Positions 1-7,363 of a stretch of DNA of 14,821 bases are shown here, one piece after another. The stretch is from PLA5 sp040901705 (lineage in GTDB: Bacteria; Planctomycetota; Planctomycetia; Pirellulales; PLA5). The first letter of the stretch is position 1. Each line of letters begins with the position of its first letter. The stretch covers positions 1 through 14,821 of the forward strand of contig JBBDYI010000302.1 of the NCBI GenBank assembly GCA_040901705.1, given 5' to 3'. The position numbers were made by a program, and so were the translations under genes. The notes below the pieces were generated by a model. The model was not told the origin of the DNA. It saw only the letters and a program-made list of their open reading frames with translations, and did not search any database.

Positions 1-84
1 TCGCCGCATCCCGGCGAACGGATCAAAATACGCCCCGAAAAGTGCGAAACTTGAACTGAGGACACCACCAATTAGCCGCCGCGG

Positions 85-113
85 TTGCGTCGCCCCGCGG
101 CGACGGGTTAAGC
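85..113 (+). promoter_or_regulatory. possible promoter of the first gene
   Basis: TTGCGT at 85-90 and TTAAGC at 108-113 are separated by 17 bp. The -10 context GTTAAGCTG resembles the GTTAAAATG ahead of gcvT. A 7-bp inverted repeat (GCCGCGG at 78-84, CCGCGGC at 95-101) brackets the -35 hexamer, so a regulator could sit there. The -10 is a poor match to consensus, so this is weak. Confidence 0.3.
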
Positions 114-214
114 TGAAAGCCGTGCCGGCTTGCGACGTGGCAGGATATGCCGAAGTATGCAGCGTCCGTCGGCTTACGCTTCGCTCAAAGGAGCACACAC
201 GACCGCGAACGAAA

Positions 215-222
215 GAGGGAGA
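215..222 (+). promoter_or_regulatory. Shine-Dalgarno site deciding the start of the first gene
   Basis: GAGGGAGA lies 5 nt before the ATG at 228. The upstream in-frame ATG at 147 has no such site, so 228 is preferred. The signal peptide also begins sensibly from this ATG. Confidence 0.6.
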
Positions 223-227
223 TCGCG

Positions 228-1382
228 ATGATCCGACTCTTAGCATTCTTTTCGAGTCGCAAAGCCGGTTGTGGCTGCCGGGGCGCTGACGGTCGCCTAT
301 TCCGCGCGGCGCGGTTTGGCGTGGCGTGGGGCTGCTGCGTGGCGGCAATATCGGTGGCCAGCGTCCAGGCCGAAGAAGCGACCGAAGCGGCGACTACCGT
401 AGCGGCGGCGACCAATGCGGCGGACGTCAGCGGCACAAAAGTGCCCAGAGATGAATCGCGGTTCATCCGCGCGAATTTCTCCGACGGCACGATTCTGATC
501 GGCGAACTGCTGCTCGACGAACTCGAAGTCGAAACGGAGTTCGGCACGTTGATCGTCCCCCGCAAGCAGTTGCTGGGCCTTTCGCCGGGCCTCGATAGCC
601 GGTCGGGATTCGACGAGCGGGTCGACGAACTGGTGGCCGCATTGGCATCGTCCGATCGAACGGTCGCCGCGGCCGCGGAGCGCGAATTGACGCGACTGGG
701 GCCATCTCTTTCGAGCGAGCTTGCCCGCCGCGCCGACGAACTCGAAGGCGATCACGCCAAACGCCTCCGCTCGCTGATCGACCGCATCGAAGAAGCCGAA
801 TCCGACCTCGATGCGTTCGATGAGCAAGAAACGCGGCAACTGATTCGCAAGGACCGCGTGCGGACCACCCGATTCACGATCGTCGGCCGCATTCTGCCGA
901 GGGAACTTAGGTTCAAGAGCCGCTACGGCGAAATCGAAGCCGATCTCGCCGACGTCGTGGTCGTCGAACGGCAAACAATGGACGAGCGCGAGGACGTTGC
1001 CCGTTCCTTCAGCGTTACGGGGCAGAATCTCGTGCAGACACAGATGAAAAAGACCGGCGTTTCGGTCCGCAAGGGAGATCGGATCGTCGTTCGCGCGTCG
1101 GGCATGATACGTCGCTCGGCCGGAACGTCGACCTACGTGTCCTCGCCCGACGGCTCGACCCGTTTTGGCAATCATTCGACCAACCCGCAAATCCTTGGCG
1201 GCACACTGGTGGCGAAGATCGGCACGCGGGGCAAGGAAATCAAGGTCGGCTCAAACGCATCGTTCATCGCCAAGGAAGACGGCGTGCTGACATTCGGCGT
1301 CGGCATGAGGCCGGACTACGTCGGGCGTTACTCGTTTCCCGGCGAGTACAAGGTGAAACTGCGCGTCGTGCGGGGTGACTAA
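228..1382 (+). CDS. secreted protein with duplicated beta module and C-terminal PA-IL-like domain
   Basis: This is a predicted exported protein of 384 residues with no recognised specific function. From the ATG at 228 it has a long basic leader, then a hydrophobic core (about 31-45), with likely cleavage after VQA at 48. Residues 91-118 and 219-246 align without gaps as two copies of one small beta module, each centred on an EFG/RYG turn. This resembles the small beta-barrel-like modules of planctomycete surface proteins. Between them, about 130-195, is an Ala/Leu/Glu-rich helical stretch like a short HEAT pair. Residues about 263-381 match the PA-IL/LecA fold pattern: KGDRIVVRASG, SPDGS, GTLVAKIG, a GV-LTFGV strand and a PGEYKVKLRV end. 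In LecA that fold binds galactose and calcium, but I cannot confirm the binding residues here. The gene appears to be a single unit, 231 nt before gcvT. An upstream in-frame ATG at 147 would hide the signal peptide and is less likely. Confidence 0.8.
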   Translation: MIRLLAFFSSRKAGCGCRGADGRLFRAARFGVAWGCCVAAISVASVQAEEATEAATTVAAATNAADVSGTKVPRDESRFIRANFSDGTILIGELLLDELEVETEFGTLIVPRKQLLGLSPGLDSRSGFDERVDELVAALASSDRTVAAAAERELTRLGPSLSSELARRADELEGDHAKRLRSLIDRIEEAESDLDAFDEQETRQLIRKDRVRTTRFTIVGRILPRELRFKSRYGEIEADLADVVVVERQTMDEREDVARSFSVTGQNLVQTQMKKTGVSVRKGDRIVVRASGMIRRSAGTSTYVSSPDGSTRFGNHSTNPQILGGTLVAKIGTRGKEIKVGSNASFIAKEDGVLTFGVGMRPDYVGRYSFPGEYKVKLRVVRGD

Positions 1383-1390
1383 CGGATCGT

Positions 1391-1408
1391 TTGCGAATAT
1401 TATCGCAA
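1391..1408 (+). terminator. small stem-loop after the first gene
   Basis: TTGCGA (1391-1396) pairs with TCGCAA (1403-1408) around a 6-nt ATATTA loop, 8 nt after the stop codon. The stem is short and no T-run follows, so it is at most a weak or Rho-assisted 3' end. Confidence 0.25.
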
Positions 1409-1463
1409 TGCGATGGGACGTCGTGTTCGTACGTTGCATCTTGGTTGGCGCTGGCGGCGGGTA

Positions 1464-1492
1464 CTGACAATCGCGGGGCCGGTCGTTAAAAT
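1464..1492 (+). promoter_or_regulatory. sigma70-like promoter of the gcv cluster
   Basis: CTGACA (1464-1469) and TAAAAT (1487-1492) are separated by exactly 17 bp, and each matches the consensus hexamer at five of six positions. Transcription should begin near 1499, giving a leader of about 115 nt before the gcvT ATG at 1614. This also argues against the long upstream extension of the gcvT reading frame, which runs across the promoter. I do not see the conserved core of a glycine riboswitch in the leader. Confidence 0.6.
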
Positions 1493-1613
1493 GCCGGTTG
1501 TTCGCTCCGATTGCTTCCTTGGCATCTCGAAAGCTTCGCGTCAGACCCGGCCGGCGATGGGTATTCGCTGCGGGGTGGCGGTGTGGCTTCGCGGCATGAC
1601 GGAAAGTGCGAAG

Positions 1614-2744
1614 ATGACCAGCCCACTCGCCCGAACGCCGCTCTACGACTGGCATGCTGCGCATGGCGGACGGCTCGTCGATTTCGCCGGTTGGGAGATG
1701 CCGGTTCAGTACACATCGATCGTGACCGAGCACGTGGCCACGCGGTCCGGTTGCGGGCTGTTCGACGTATCGCACATGGCCCGGTTTCGCTTTACCGGGG
1801 CGCACGCGGGCGAGTTTCTCGACAGCCTGCTGACGCGGCGCGTGGCGGACATGCGGCCGGGGCAAATTCGCTACTCGCTGGTGACGAACGAGACGGGCGG
1901 GATTCTGGACGACGTGTTGGTGTATTGCCTGCCGCATCGCGCGCCGAAGGGCGACACCGAACACGTGGCCGGCGACGTCGATTTTGCACTGGTCGTGAAC
2001 GCCAGCAATCGGGCGAAGATCGCGACGTGGATTGCCCATCATCTGGTAGGTCGCGACGGCGTGACGTTCGTCGACCGGACGCTGGATACGGCGATGATCG
2101 CGGCGCAAGGCCCGAGGGCGATTGCGCTCGCTCAGCCGTTGGTCGACGTCGATCTGGCCACGATGAAATACTACACGGCGGCGCGGACGAAAATCGCCGG
2201 GCACGACTCGCTGGTGAGTCGCACGGGCTACACCGGCGAAGACGGCGTGGAATTGATCATGCCCGGCGGCGATGTGGCTCTTGTATGGGCGAAGCTGATC
2301 GACGCTGGTGCGACCGCGGCGGGGCTGGGGGCGCGGGACACGCTGCGACTGGAAGCCGCGATGCCGCTGTACGGCCACGAACTTACGGAAGAGATCGACC
2401 CGATTCAAGCCGGTTTGAAGTTTGCCGTGAATCTCAAGGACCGCTCGTTCCCCGGTCGCGACGCAATCGAACGACGGTTGGACGATCCAAGCACGCCGCG
2501 GCGTGTGGGGCTTTTGCTTGAGGGCAAACGCGTGCCGCGTGAAGGGTACGCGCTCGTTTGCGGTACTAAGAAAGTGGGCGCCGTGACGAGCGGCACGTTT
2601 TCGCCGACGCTGGATAAACCGATCGCAATGGGCTACGTCGAGCCGGAATCCGCCGCCGTGGGCACGAAGATCGCCATCGACATCCGCGGCCGCGAAGAAC
2701 CGGCGCAAGTCGTCGCCCTGCCGTTTTACTCTCGCCGCACATAG
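1614..2744 (+). CDS. gcvT: glycine cleavage system T-protein (aminomethyltransferase)
   Basis: Transfers the aminomethyl carbon from the lipoyl arm of GcvH to tetrahydrofolate, releasing ammonia and making 5,10-methylene-THF in the cytoplasm. The 376-residue product is near the usual length (about 360-375). Visible motifs are the N-terminal FAGWEMPVQY (24-33), DVSHM (51-55), GGILDDVLVY with the catalytic Asp at about D100, AAQGPRA, the folate-site SRTGYTGEDGVEL (202-214), GLGARDTLRLEAAMPLYGHE (238-256) and the C-terminal GAVTSGTFSPTL. A loop rich in charged residues at about 106-122 lengthens the segment between VLVY and LVVNAS. The frame is open up to 1413. I choose ATG 1614 because homology starts there, GGAAAG lies about 8 nt before it, and the promoter at 1464-1492 is inside the extension; ATG 1596 is a possible alternative. 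First gene of the gcv cluster, 106 nt before gcvH. Confidence 0.96.
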   Translation: MTSPLARTPLYDWHAAHGGRLVDFAGWEMPVQYTSIVTEHVATRSGCGLFDVSHMARFRFTGAHAGEFLDSLLTRRVADMRPGQIRYSLVTNETGGILDDVLVYCLPHRAPKGDTEHVAGDVDFALVVNASNRAKIATWIAHHLVGRDGVTFVDRTLDTAMIAAQGPRAIALAQPLVDVDLATMKYYTAARTKIAGHDSLVSRTGYTGEDGVELIMPGGDVALVWAKLIDAGATAAGLGARDTLRLEAAMPLYGHELTEEIDPIQAGLKFAVNLKDRSFPGRDAIERRLDDPSTPRRVGLLLEGKRVPREGYALVCGTKKVGAVTSGTFSPTLDKPIAMGYVEPESAAVGTKIAIDIRGREEPAQVVALPFYSRRT

Positions 2745-2762
2745 CCCCCCCGCAAACCACAT

Positions 2763-2818
2763 CCTCCGTGACCTCCGTGCTCCCCCTTGAAATCAAACAC
2801 AGCCGCTCTGTGGTTAAG
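2763..2818 (+). repeat. tandem 9-mer plus CTCTGTGGTTAAG module in the gcvT-gcvH gap
   Basis: CCTCCGTGA (2763-2771) is followed directly by CCTCCGTGC (2772-2780), and CTCTGTGGTTAAG ends at 2818. From memory, similar CTCCGTG...CTCTGTGGTTAA strings recur between genes in planctomycete and verrucomicrobial genomes. That makes this a probable dispersed intergenic element rather than a gcv-specific regulator. It fills about half of the 106-nt gap. Confidence 0.5.
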
Positions 2819-2837
2819 AAACCAGCCAACCATTTTC

Positions 2838-2842
2838 GGAGA
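2838..2842 (+). promoter_or_regulatory. Shine-Dalgarno site for gcvH (GTG start)
   Basis: GGAGA lies 8 nt before the GTG at 2851 and supports this non-ATG start. No in-frame ATG upstream gives a better N-terminus. Confidence 0.65.
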
Positions 2843-2850
2843 CCCCGATC

Positions 2851-3249
2851 GTGAACCCGCCGAATCTGTTGTACGCCAAAACGCACGAATGGACCCGCGT
2901 GGAAGGTGCCGGCGACGCGAAGATCGCCACGATGGGCATTACGGTGTTTGCCGTCGAGGCGCTCACGGACCTGGTGTTCATGGAATTGCCCAAGCTCGGC
3001 CGCCAGGTGAAGGCCGGCGAGGCGTTCGGCGAGATCGAGTCGGTCAAAGCGGTCAGCGATATGTACGCCCCGGTGACGGGTGAGGTCGTCGAAGTGAACA
3101 GCGGCTTGCCCGATTCGCTGGAAACGCTCAACAGCGACCCGTTCGGCGCGGGCTGGATCGCCAAGATTCGCGTTACGGACGAAGCGTCGCTCGGCCAGTT
3201 GATGGACGCCGCCGCCTATGAGAAACAATGCAGCGAAGAAGCGCATTGA
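2851..3249 (+). CDS. gcvH: glycine cleavage system H-protein (lipoyl carrier)
   Basis: The lipoylated shuttle protein carries the aminomethyl group from the P-protein to the T-protein, and its reduced lipoyl arm is reoxidised by the L-protein. The 132-residue product has the typical length and fold. It begins with the YAKTHEWTR motif (8-16), then GITVFAVEALTDLVFMELP (29-47), and has the lipoyl hairpin EIESVKAVSDMYAPV with the lipoyl-accepting lysine at K66. NSGLPDSLETLNSDPFGAGW (99-118) is the classic second half. Translation starts at GTG 2851 behind GGAGA. It lies between 106- and 107-nt gaps, and a strong hairpin 12 nt after its stop may protect the upstream transcript. Lipoylation and L-protein genes are outside the window. 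Confidence 0.97.
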   Translation: MNPPNLLYAKTHEWTRVEGAGDAKIATMGITVFAVEALTDLVFMELPKLGRQVKAGEAFGEIESVKAVSDMYAPVTGEVVEVNSGLPDSLETLNSDPFGAGWIAKIRVTDEASLGQLMDAAAYEKQCSEEAH

Positions 3250-3260
3250 CCGCTGCCAGC

Positions 3261-3282
3261 GGCATGGTCGGGAGACCATGCC
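3261..3282. repeat. perfect 9-bp hairpin (REP-like) between gcvH and gcvPA
   Basis: GGCATGGTC (3261-3269) pairs perfectly with GACCATGCC (3274-3282) around a GGGA loop. No T-run follows, so a classical intrinsic terminator is unlikely. From memory, GGCATGGTC-type palindromes recur in planctomycete intergenic DNA, so a dispersed REP-like element is the better reading. Its place just behind gcvH could stabilise or partly terminate the message there. Confidence 0.65.
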
Positions 3283-3316
3283 ACAACCTTTGTAACCGTC
3301 CACAGCGTTGTTCTGC

Positions 3317-3356
3317 GTTCCCCGACCCCTAGTCTCCAGTCCCCGACCCCTGCCCC
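3317..3356 (+). repeat. heptad-type pyrimidine repeat abutting the gcvPA start
   Basis: The block reads gttcccc, gacccct, agtctcc, agtcccc, gacccct, gcccc and then ATG. The 12-mer TCCCCGACCCCT occurs at 3319-3330 and again at 3340-3351, exactly 21 nt (three heptads) apart. There is no Shine-Dalgarno sequence. The same kind of block precedes three other genes in the window. Confidence 0.7.
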
Positions 3357-4727
3357 ATGCCGTACACGTTCAATACACCCGAAGACCAGCGTGAGATGCT
3401 CTCCGCGATCGGCGTCGATTCGATCGAACGACTTTTCGACGGCGTACCCAGCGAGATGCGGCTCGGTCGGCCGCTCGATTTGCCGCCGGCGATGGGCGAG
3501 TTGGAACTGACCGACCATCTTTCGCGGTTGGCCGCGCGGAATAGTCCGGCCGGCGAGAAGGTCTGCTTTCTCGGCGGAGGCAGCTACGACCATTTCGTGC
3601 CGGCGGCGGTCGATCACCTCGCCGGGCGCGCCGAGTTTTACACTTCGTACACGCCGTATCAGCCCGAGGTGAGCCAGGGCAACCTTCAGGCGATGTTCGA
3701 GTATCAGACGCTGATTACGCAACTGACCGGCATGGACGTGTCGAACGCCAGTCTCTATGACGGCGGCAGCGCGGTCGTCGAGGCGGCGCTGATGGCGATT
3801 AGCGCTACCGGCCGGCACGGCAAGATCGTTGTGCTCGGTAGCGTGCATCCCGAGTATCGGGATATCCTCGATACGTACTTGCTGCCGCTCGGCGTGGAAG
3901 TGGTGACGATCGATGCGCCGCAAGGCGCGGCCGACGTTGCCGACGTGGCCAAAGCGATCGACGACCGCACGGCCTGTGTCATTGTGCAACAGCCGAACTT
4001 TTTCGGAGCTTACGAGGCGGTCGACGAGATCGGCCGCGCGGCCCACGGGGCCGGAGCGTTGTTCGTCGTGTCGGTGGATCCGATCAGCTTGGGCTTGCTG
4101 AAGCGGCCCGGCGAATACGGCGCGGACATCGTGGTGGCCGAAGGGCAATCGCTGGGCACGCCGATGCTTTACGGCGGCCCGTACCTGGGGATCATGGCCT
4201 GCCGCGACACGTTCGTCCGCCGCATGCCGGGCCGCATCGCCGGGGAAACGGTCGACCGCCAGGGCCGCCGCTGCTGGGTGCTCACGCTGCAAACCCGCGA
4301 GCAGCATATCCGCCGCGAGAAGGCCACCAGCAACATCTGCACGAATCAGGGCCTGTTCGCGCTGCGGGCGGCGATTTACCTGTCTCTGATGGGGCCGCAC
4401 GGGCTGCGCGAGGTCGCCGAGTTGTGCCTGCGTAAAACGCACTACGCGGCCGAGCGGCTAGCGGCGGTCGACGGGCTGTCGCTCGCCTTCGACCGGCCGA
4501 CGTTCAAGGAATTCGTCGTCCGCTGCGAAGGCGGCAACGTCGAAGCGATGCTCGCCGCCGCGACCGACGACGGCTTCCACGCCGGCGTGCCGCTAGGGCG
4601 CTGGTATCCGCAATTGGAGGATTGCTTCCTCGTCGCCGTGACGGAGAAGCGGACGCGGGACGACATCGACCGGCTGGCGGCGTGTCTGAAATCGCAAACT
4701 CGTACTTTGGCGACTGCCCATGCGTAA
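3357..4727 (+). CDS. gcvPA: glycine dehydrogenase (decarboxylating) subunit 1, P-protein N-terminal half
   Basis: One half of the split, PLP-dependent P-protein that decarboxylates glycine and loads the aminomethyl group onto GcvH. The 456-residue length is normal for subunit 1. Hallmarks are the N-terminal YTFNTPEDQREML (3-15), CFLGGGSYDH (70-79), the YTPYQPEVSQG segment (98-108), NASLYDGGSA (130-139), and QTREQHIRREKATSNICTNQ (312-331). As expected for this subunit it has no PLP lysine; that residue is in GcvPB. The ATG at 3357 fits the family N-terminus and lies directly behind a heptad pyrimidine repeat, with no Shine-Dalgarno sequence. It overlaps gcvPB by 8 nt, so the two subunits are probably translationally coupled and made in equal amounts. 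Confidence 0.96.
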   Translation: MPYTFNTPEDQREMLSAIGVDSIERLFDGVPSEMRLGRPLDLPPAMGELELTDHLSRLAARNSPAGEKVCFLGGGSYDHFVPAAVDHLAGRAEFYTSYTPYQPEVSQGNLQAMFEYQTLITQLTGMDVSNASLYDGGSAVVEAALMAISATGRHGKIVVLGSVHPEYRDILDTYLLPLGVEVVTIDAPQGAADVADVAKAIDDRTACVIVQQPNFFGAYEAVDEIGRAAHGAGALFVVSVDPISLGLLKRPGEYGADIVVAEGQSLGTPMLYGGPYLGIMACRDTFVRRMPGRIAGETVDRQGRRCWVLTLQTREQHIRREKATSNICTNQGLFALRAAIYLSLMGPHGLREVAELCLRKTHYAAERLAAVDGLSLAFDRPTFKEFVVRCEGGNVEAMLAAATDDGFHAGVPLGRWYPQLEDCFLVAVTEKRTRDDIDRLAACLKSQTRTLATAHA

Positions 4728-6192
4728 CGAACAAGCCGCGCAATTGATCTTCGAGCTTTCCAAGCCCGGCCGCCGCGGCGCGCACTTGCCAGCGAATGAT
4801 GTGTCCGAGCGGTCGCTCGCGGAGTTGCTGCCCGGCGAACATGCCGCGGATGCGCCGCCACCGTTGCCGGAGTTGGCCGAGCCGGACGTGGTGCGGCACT
4901 TCACGAATCTGTCGACGAAGAACATGTCGGTCGACACGCATTTTTATCCGCTCGGCTCCTGTACGATGAAGTACAACGCCAAACGGAACGAGCGGATCGC
5001 AGCGCTGCCGGGCCTGGCCAATCTGCATCCGTATCAGCACGAAGACACGCTGCAAGGTCTGTTGCAACTGCTGTGGGAGTTGCAGGGGATGTTGTGCGAA
5101 ATATCGGGGCTGGACGCGGTGAGTTTGCAGCCCGCCGCCGGCGCGCATGGAGAATTGACCGCCTTGATGGTTGCAGCGGCCTATTTCCGGGACCGTGCGG
5201 AATCGACCGGCGAGCCGAAGCGGACCAAGGTGCTCACGCCCGACAGCTCACACGGGACGAATCCGGCTAGCGCCGCGGTCGCCGGTTTCGAGGCCGTCAC
5301 CGTTCGCAGTACGCCGCAGGGGTTCGTCGATCTCGACGATCTGCGGGCGAAGCTCGACCGGCAAACGGCCGTGTTCATGATTACGAACCCGAACACGCTG
5401 GGGCTGTTCGATCGGCAGGTCCGCGAGATTGCCGACCTCGTCCACGAGCAAGGCGGCCTGCTGTATCTCGACGGCGCGAACATGAACGCGATCCTAGGCA
5501 TCGCGCGGCCCGGCGATTTCGGGGCCGATATGATGCACTTCAATCCGCACAAGACCTTCAGCGGCCCACACGGCGGCGGCGGACCTGGCGCGGGGCCGAT
5601 CGCGGTCCGCGCGGCGCTCGAACCATATTTGCCGTCGCCGGTCGTCGAGAAAGACGGCGATCGTTATCGATTGGCGTTCAACCGGCCGAAGTCGATCGGC
5701 CGCGTGCGAAGCTTCTTCGGCAACACGGGCGTGCTGGTGCGGGCGTATTGCTATCTGCGCACGCACGGGCCGGATGGGTTGCGGCGCGTGAGCGAGAACG
5801 CGGTTCTCAACGCAAATTATTTGCTCGCCAAGGTGAAAGACCGGTTGAGCGTTCCACACGGCGACCGCTGCATGCACGAGTTCGTGGCGTCGGCGGCGAA
5901 GGTCAAGGCCCAACGCGGCGTGTCGGCGATGGACATCGCCAAGCGGTTGTTGGATTTCGGCTTCCACGCGCCAACGGTCTATTTTCCGCTCGTCGTCAAA
6001 GAAGCGATGATGATCGAGCCGACCGAAACGGAAAGCAAGGAAACGCTCGACGCCTTTGCGGAAGCGCTGCTGTGGATACTCGACGAACCGGCCGAAACGC
6101 TGCACGCCGCGCCCCATTCGACGCCGATCAGTCGTCCCGACGAAGTGCGCGCGGCGCGGTCGGCGGTGGTCAAATGGTCCGCGGCCGTGTGA
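4720..6192 (+). CDS. gcvPB: glycine dehydrogenase (decarboxylating) subunit 2, P-protein C-terminal half
   Basis: The PLP-carrying half of the split P-protein; with GcvPA it decarboxylates glycine and passes the aminomethyl group to lipoylated GcvH. The 490-residue product has the usual length. It shows FTNLSTKNMSVDTHFYPLGS (61-80) followed by CTMKYNPK-like CTMKYNAK, PAAGAHGEL (138-146), PDSSHGTNPASA (174-185), DGANMNAILG (251-260), and the PLP-binding NPHKTFS with Schiff-base lysine K278, followed by the glycine-rich HGGGGPGAGP. The C-terminus ends in the family-typical APHSTP and DEVRAAR segments. Its ATG lies inside the last codons of gcvPA (8-nt overlap) and has no own Shine-Dalgarno site, which fits translational coupling. 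apbE follows after 16 nt. Confidence 0.97.
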   Translation: MRNEQAAQLIFELSKPGRRGAHLPANDVSERSLAELLPGEHAADAPPPLPELAEPDVVRHFTNLSTKNMSVDTHFYPLGSCTMKYNAKRNERIAALPGLANLHPYQHEDTLQGLLQLLWELQGMLCEISGLDAVSLQPAAGAHGELTALMVAAAYFRDRAESTGEPKRTKVLTPDSSHGTNPASAAVAGFEAVTVRSTPQGFVDLDDLRAKLDRQTAVFMITNPNTLGLFDRQVREIADLVHEQGGLLYLDGANMNAILGIARPGDFGADMMHFNPHKTFSGPHGGGGPGAGPIAVRAALEPYLPSPVVEKDGDRYRLAFNRPKSIGRVRSFFGNTGVLVRAYCYLRTHGPDGLRRVSENAVLNANYLLAKVKDRLSVPHGDRCMHEFVASAAKVKAQRGVSAMDIAKRLLDFGFHAPTVYFPLVVKEAMMIEPTETESKETLDAFAEALLWILDEPAETLHAAPHSTPISRPDEVRAARSAVVKWSAAV

Positions 6193-6208
6193 CGGTGACG
6201 TTTTTCGC

Positions 6209-7342
6209 ATGAGCCAGCCCAAGAGTACGCGACGCAGCTTTCTCCGCGGCGGCGCGGCCGTCGAAGCGCTCGCGGCATGGGCGGACGGCGCGGCGGTGGA
6301 GACTCGGCTCGCCGAACCGATCGGCGATGGGTACTTGGTCGAGTTCTCCCGCCAGGCGATGGCCACCACGTTTCAAGTGTTGCTCAATGCGCGGCAATAT
6401 CCGCAAGGGGCCGACGCCGCGGTCGCCGCGCTCGACGCGATCGAGGCGTTGGAAAATCAGTTGACGGTCTATCGCCAGCACAGCGAGGTGATGCACATCA
6501 ACCGCGAGGCATACGCGGGGCCTGTGGCGGTCGAGTCGCGGTTGTTTGAGCTGTTCGAGCAGGCCGCGCGGTTGCACGGCGAAACGCAACGGGCGTTCGA
6601 TATCACGGCCGGGCCGCTCGCGAAAGTCTGGGGCTTCTATCGTCGGCAGGGAGCGATTCCCAGCACCGACGATCTGGCCACGGCGCTCGATCGCGTCGGG
6701 ATGCGGCACGTGTTGCTCGACGCGGACGCGGAATCCGTGCAATTCGCCATCGACGGCGTGGAAATCAATCTCGGCGCGATCGGCAAGGGGTACGCACTCG
6801 ACCGGGCGGCGGAGCTGCTCGGCGCGGCTGGCGTCGAGGACTTCGTGTTGCATGGCGGCGCGAGCAGCGTGCTGGCGCGGGGATCGCGCAACTCGGGCCA
6901 TGCGCGTGGCGAGTCTTCCGGAGAGGCGGCGGACGGCGTAGGCACTTCCGCCGCTGGTTGGCAAATCGGAATCGGCGATCCGCAGCGGCCGGGCGAGCGG
7001 CTGGCGATGGTCGACCTGCGCGATCGGGCGGTCGGCACGTCGGGGGCGGCGTTTCAGTTCTTCCGCCACCAGGGCCGGCGCTACGGCCACAAAATCGACC
7101 CGCGCACCGGCTGGCCGGCCGAGGGCGTGCTGTCGGCGACCGTCGTCGCGCCAACGGCGGCGGAGGCCGACGCGCTGTCGACGGCGTTGTACGTGCTGGG
7201 CGTCGAAGAAGCGGAAAGACTGGTGGCCCAGCGCGCAGGAACGTCCGCGATTCTCGTTGTCCCGGCCGAACGATCGGGCGAGGTCCGCGTACTGGCGTTT
7301 GGATTCGCAGAGGGCGAAGTGTCGCTGCCGGGCGAGGCGTAA
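6209..7342 (+). CDS. apbE: ApbE-family FAD:protein FMN transferase, probable Tat substrate
   Basis: Family role: Mg2+-dependent transfer of FMN from FAD to Thr/Ser of exported flavoproteins such as NqrB, NqrC and RnfG subunits. The 377-residue product begins with a twin-arginine motif STRRSFLRGG (6-15), but the following hydrophobic part is short and holds E19 and D26, so export is likely rather than certain. There is no lipobox cysteine. Family motifs are AMATTFQVLL (50-59), AFDITAGPL (129-137), GVEINLGAIGKGYALDRAAE (183-202), LHGGASS (214-220), AVGTSGAAF (274-282), HKIDPRTGWP (294-303) and EADALSTALYVLG (319-331), whose Asp and Thr are the usual metal ligands. A Gly/Ser-rich insertion occupies about 224-250. 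The start at 6209 is chosen because homology and the Tat motif begin there; the frame is open back to 6056. It lies 16 nt after gcvPB and is probably co-transcribed, although no link to glycine cleavage is known. Confidence 0.92.
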   Translation: MSQPKSTRRSFLRGGAAVEALAAWADGAAVETRLAEPIGDGYLVEFSRQAMATTFQVLLNARQYPQGADAAVAALDAIEALENQLTVYRQHSEVMHINREAYAGPVAVESRLFELFEQAARLHGETQRAFDITAGPLAKVWGFYRRQGAIPSTDDLATALDRVGMRHVLLDADAESVQFAIDGVEINLGAIGKGYALDRAAELLGAAGVEDFVLHGGASSVLARGSRNSGHARGESSGEAADGVGTSAAGWQIGIGDPQRPGERLAMVDLRDRAVGTSGAAFQFFRHQGRRYGHKIDPRTGWPAEGVLSATVVAPTAAEADALSTALYVLGVEEAERLVAQRAGTSAILVVPAERSGEVRVLAFGFAEGEVSLPGEA

Positions 7343-7354
7343 GGCGGATGTAAA

Positions 7355-7363
7355 TGGTATGAT
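7355..7363 (+). promoter_or_regulatory. possible extended -10 promoter ahead of the deacylase gene
   Basis: TGGTATGAT matches the extended -10 form TG-n-TATGAT and lies 13 nt after the apbE stop. There is no convincing -35, as expected for an extended -10 promoter. Transcription near 7370 would give a leader of about 85 nt. Confidence 0.4.

Noticed and set aside
1499..1613. Possible glycine riboswitch in the gcvT leader
   Set aside because: A glycine riboswitch would make sense here, but I could not find the conserved core or paired tandem aptamers, and the leader of about 115 nt is short for a tandem aptamer. A covariance-model search would settle it.
1251..2762. 503-codon open frame on the minus strand opposite gcvT
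   Set aside because: It lies fully antisense to a clear gcvT, and its product is rich in Arg and His with no domain motif, as expected from reading GC-rich codons backwards.
3261..3282. Intrinsic terminator after gcvH
   Set aside because: The stem is strong but no T-run follows, and the P-protein genes downstream belong to the same pathway; a REP-like element fits better.
3216..4442. 408-codon minus-strand open frame opposite gcvPA
   Set aside because: gcvPA has full-length family homology in the other strand; the antisense product shows no recognisable domain.
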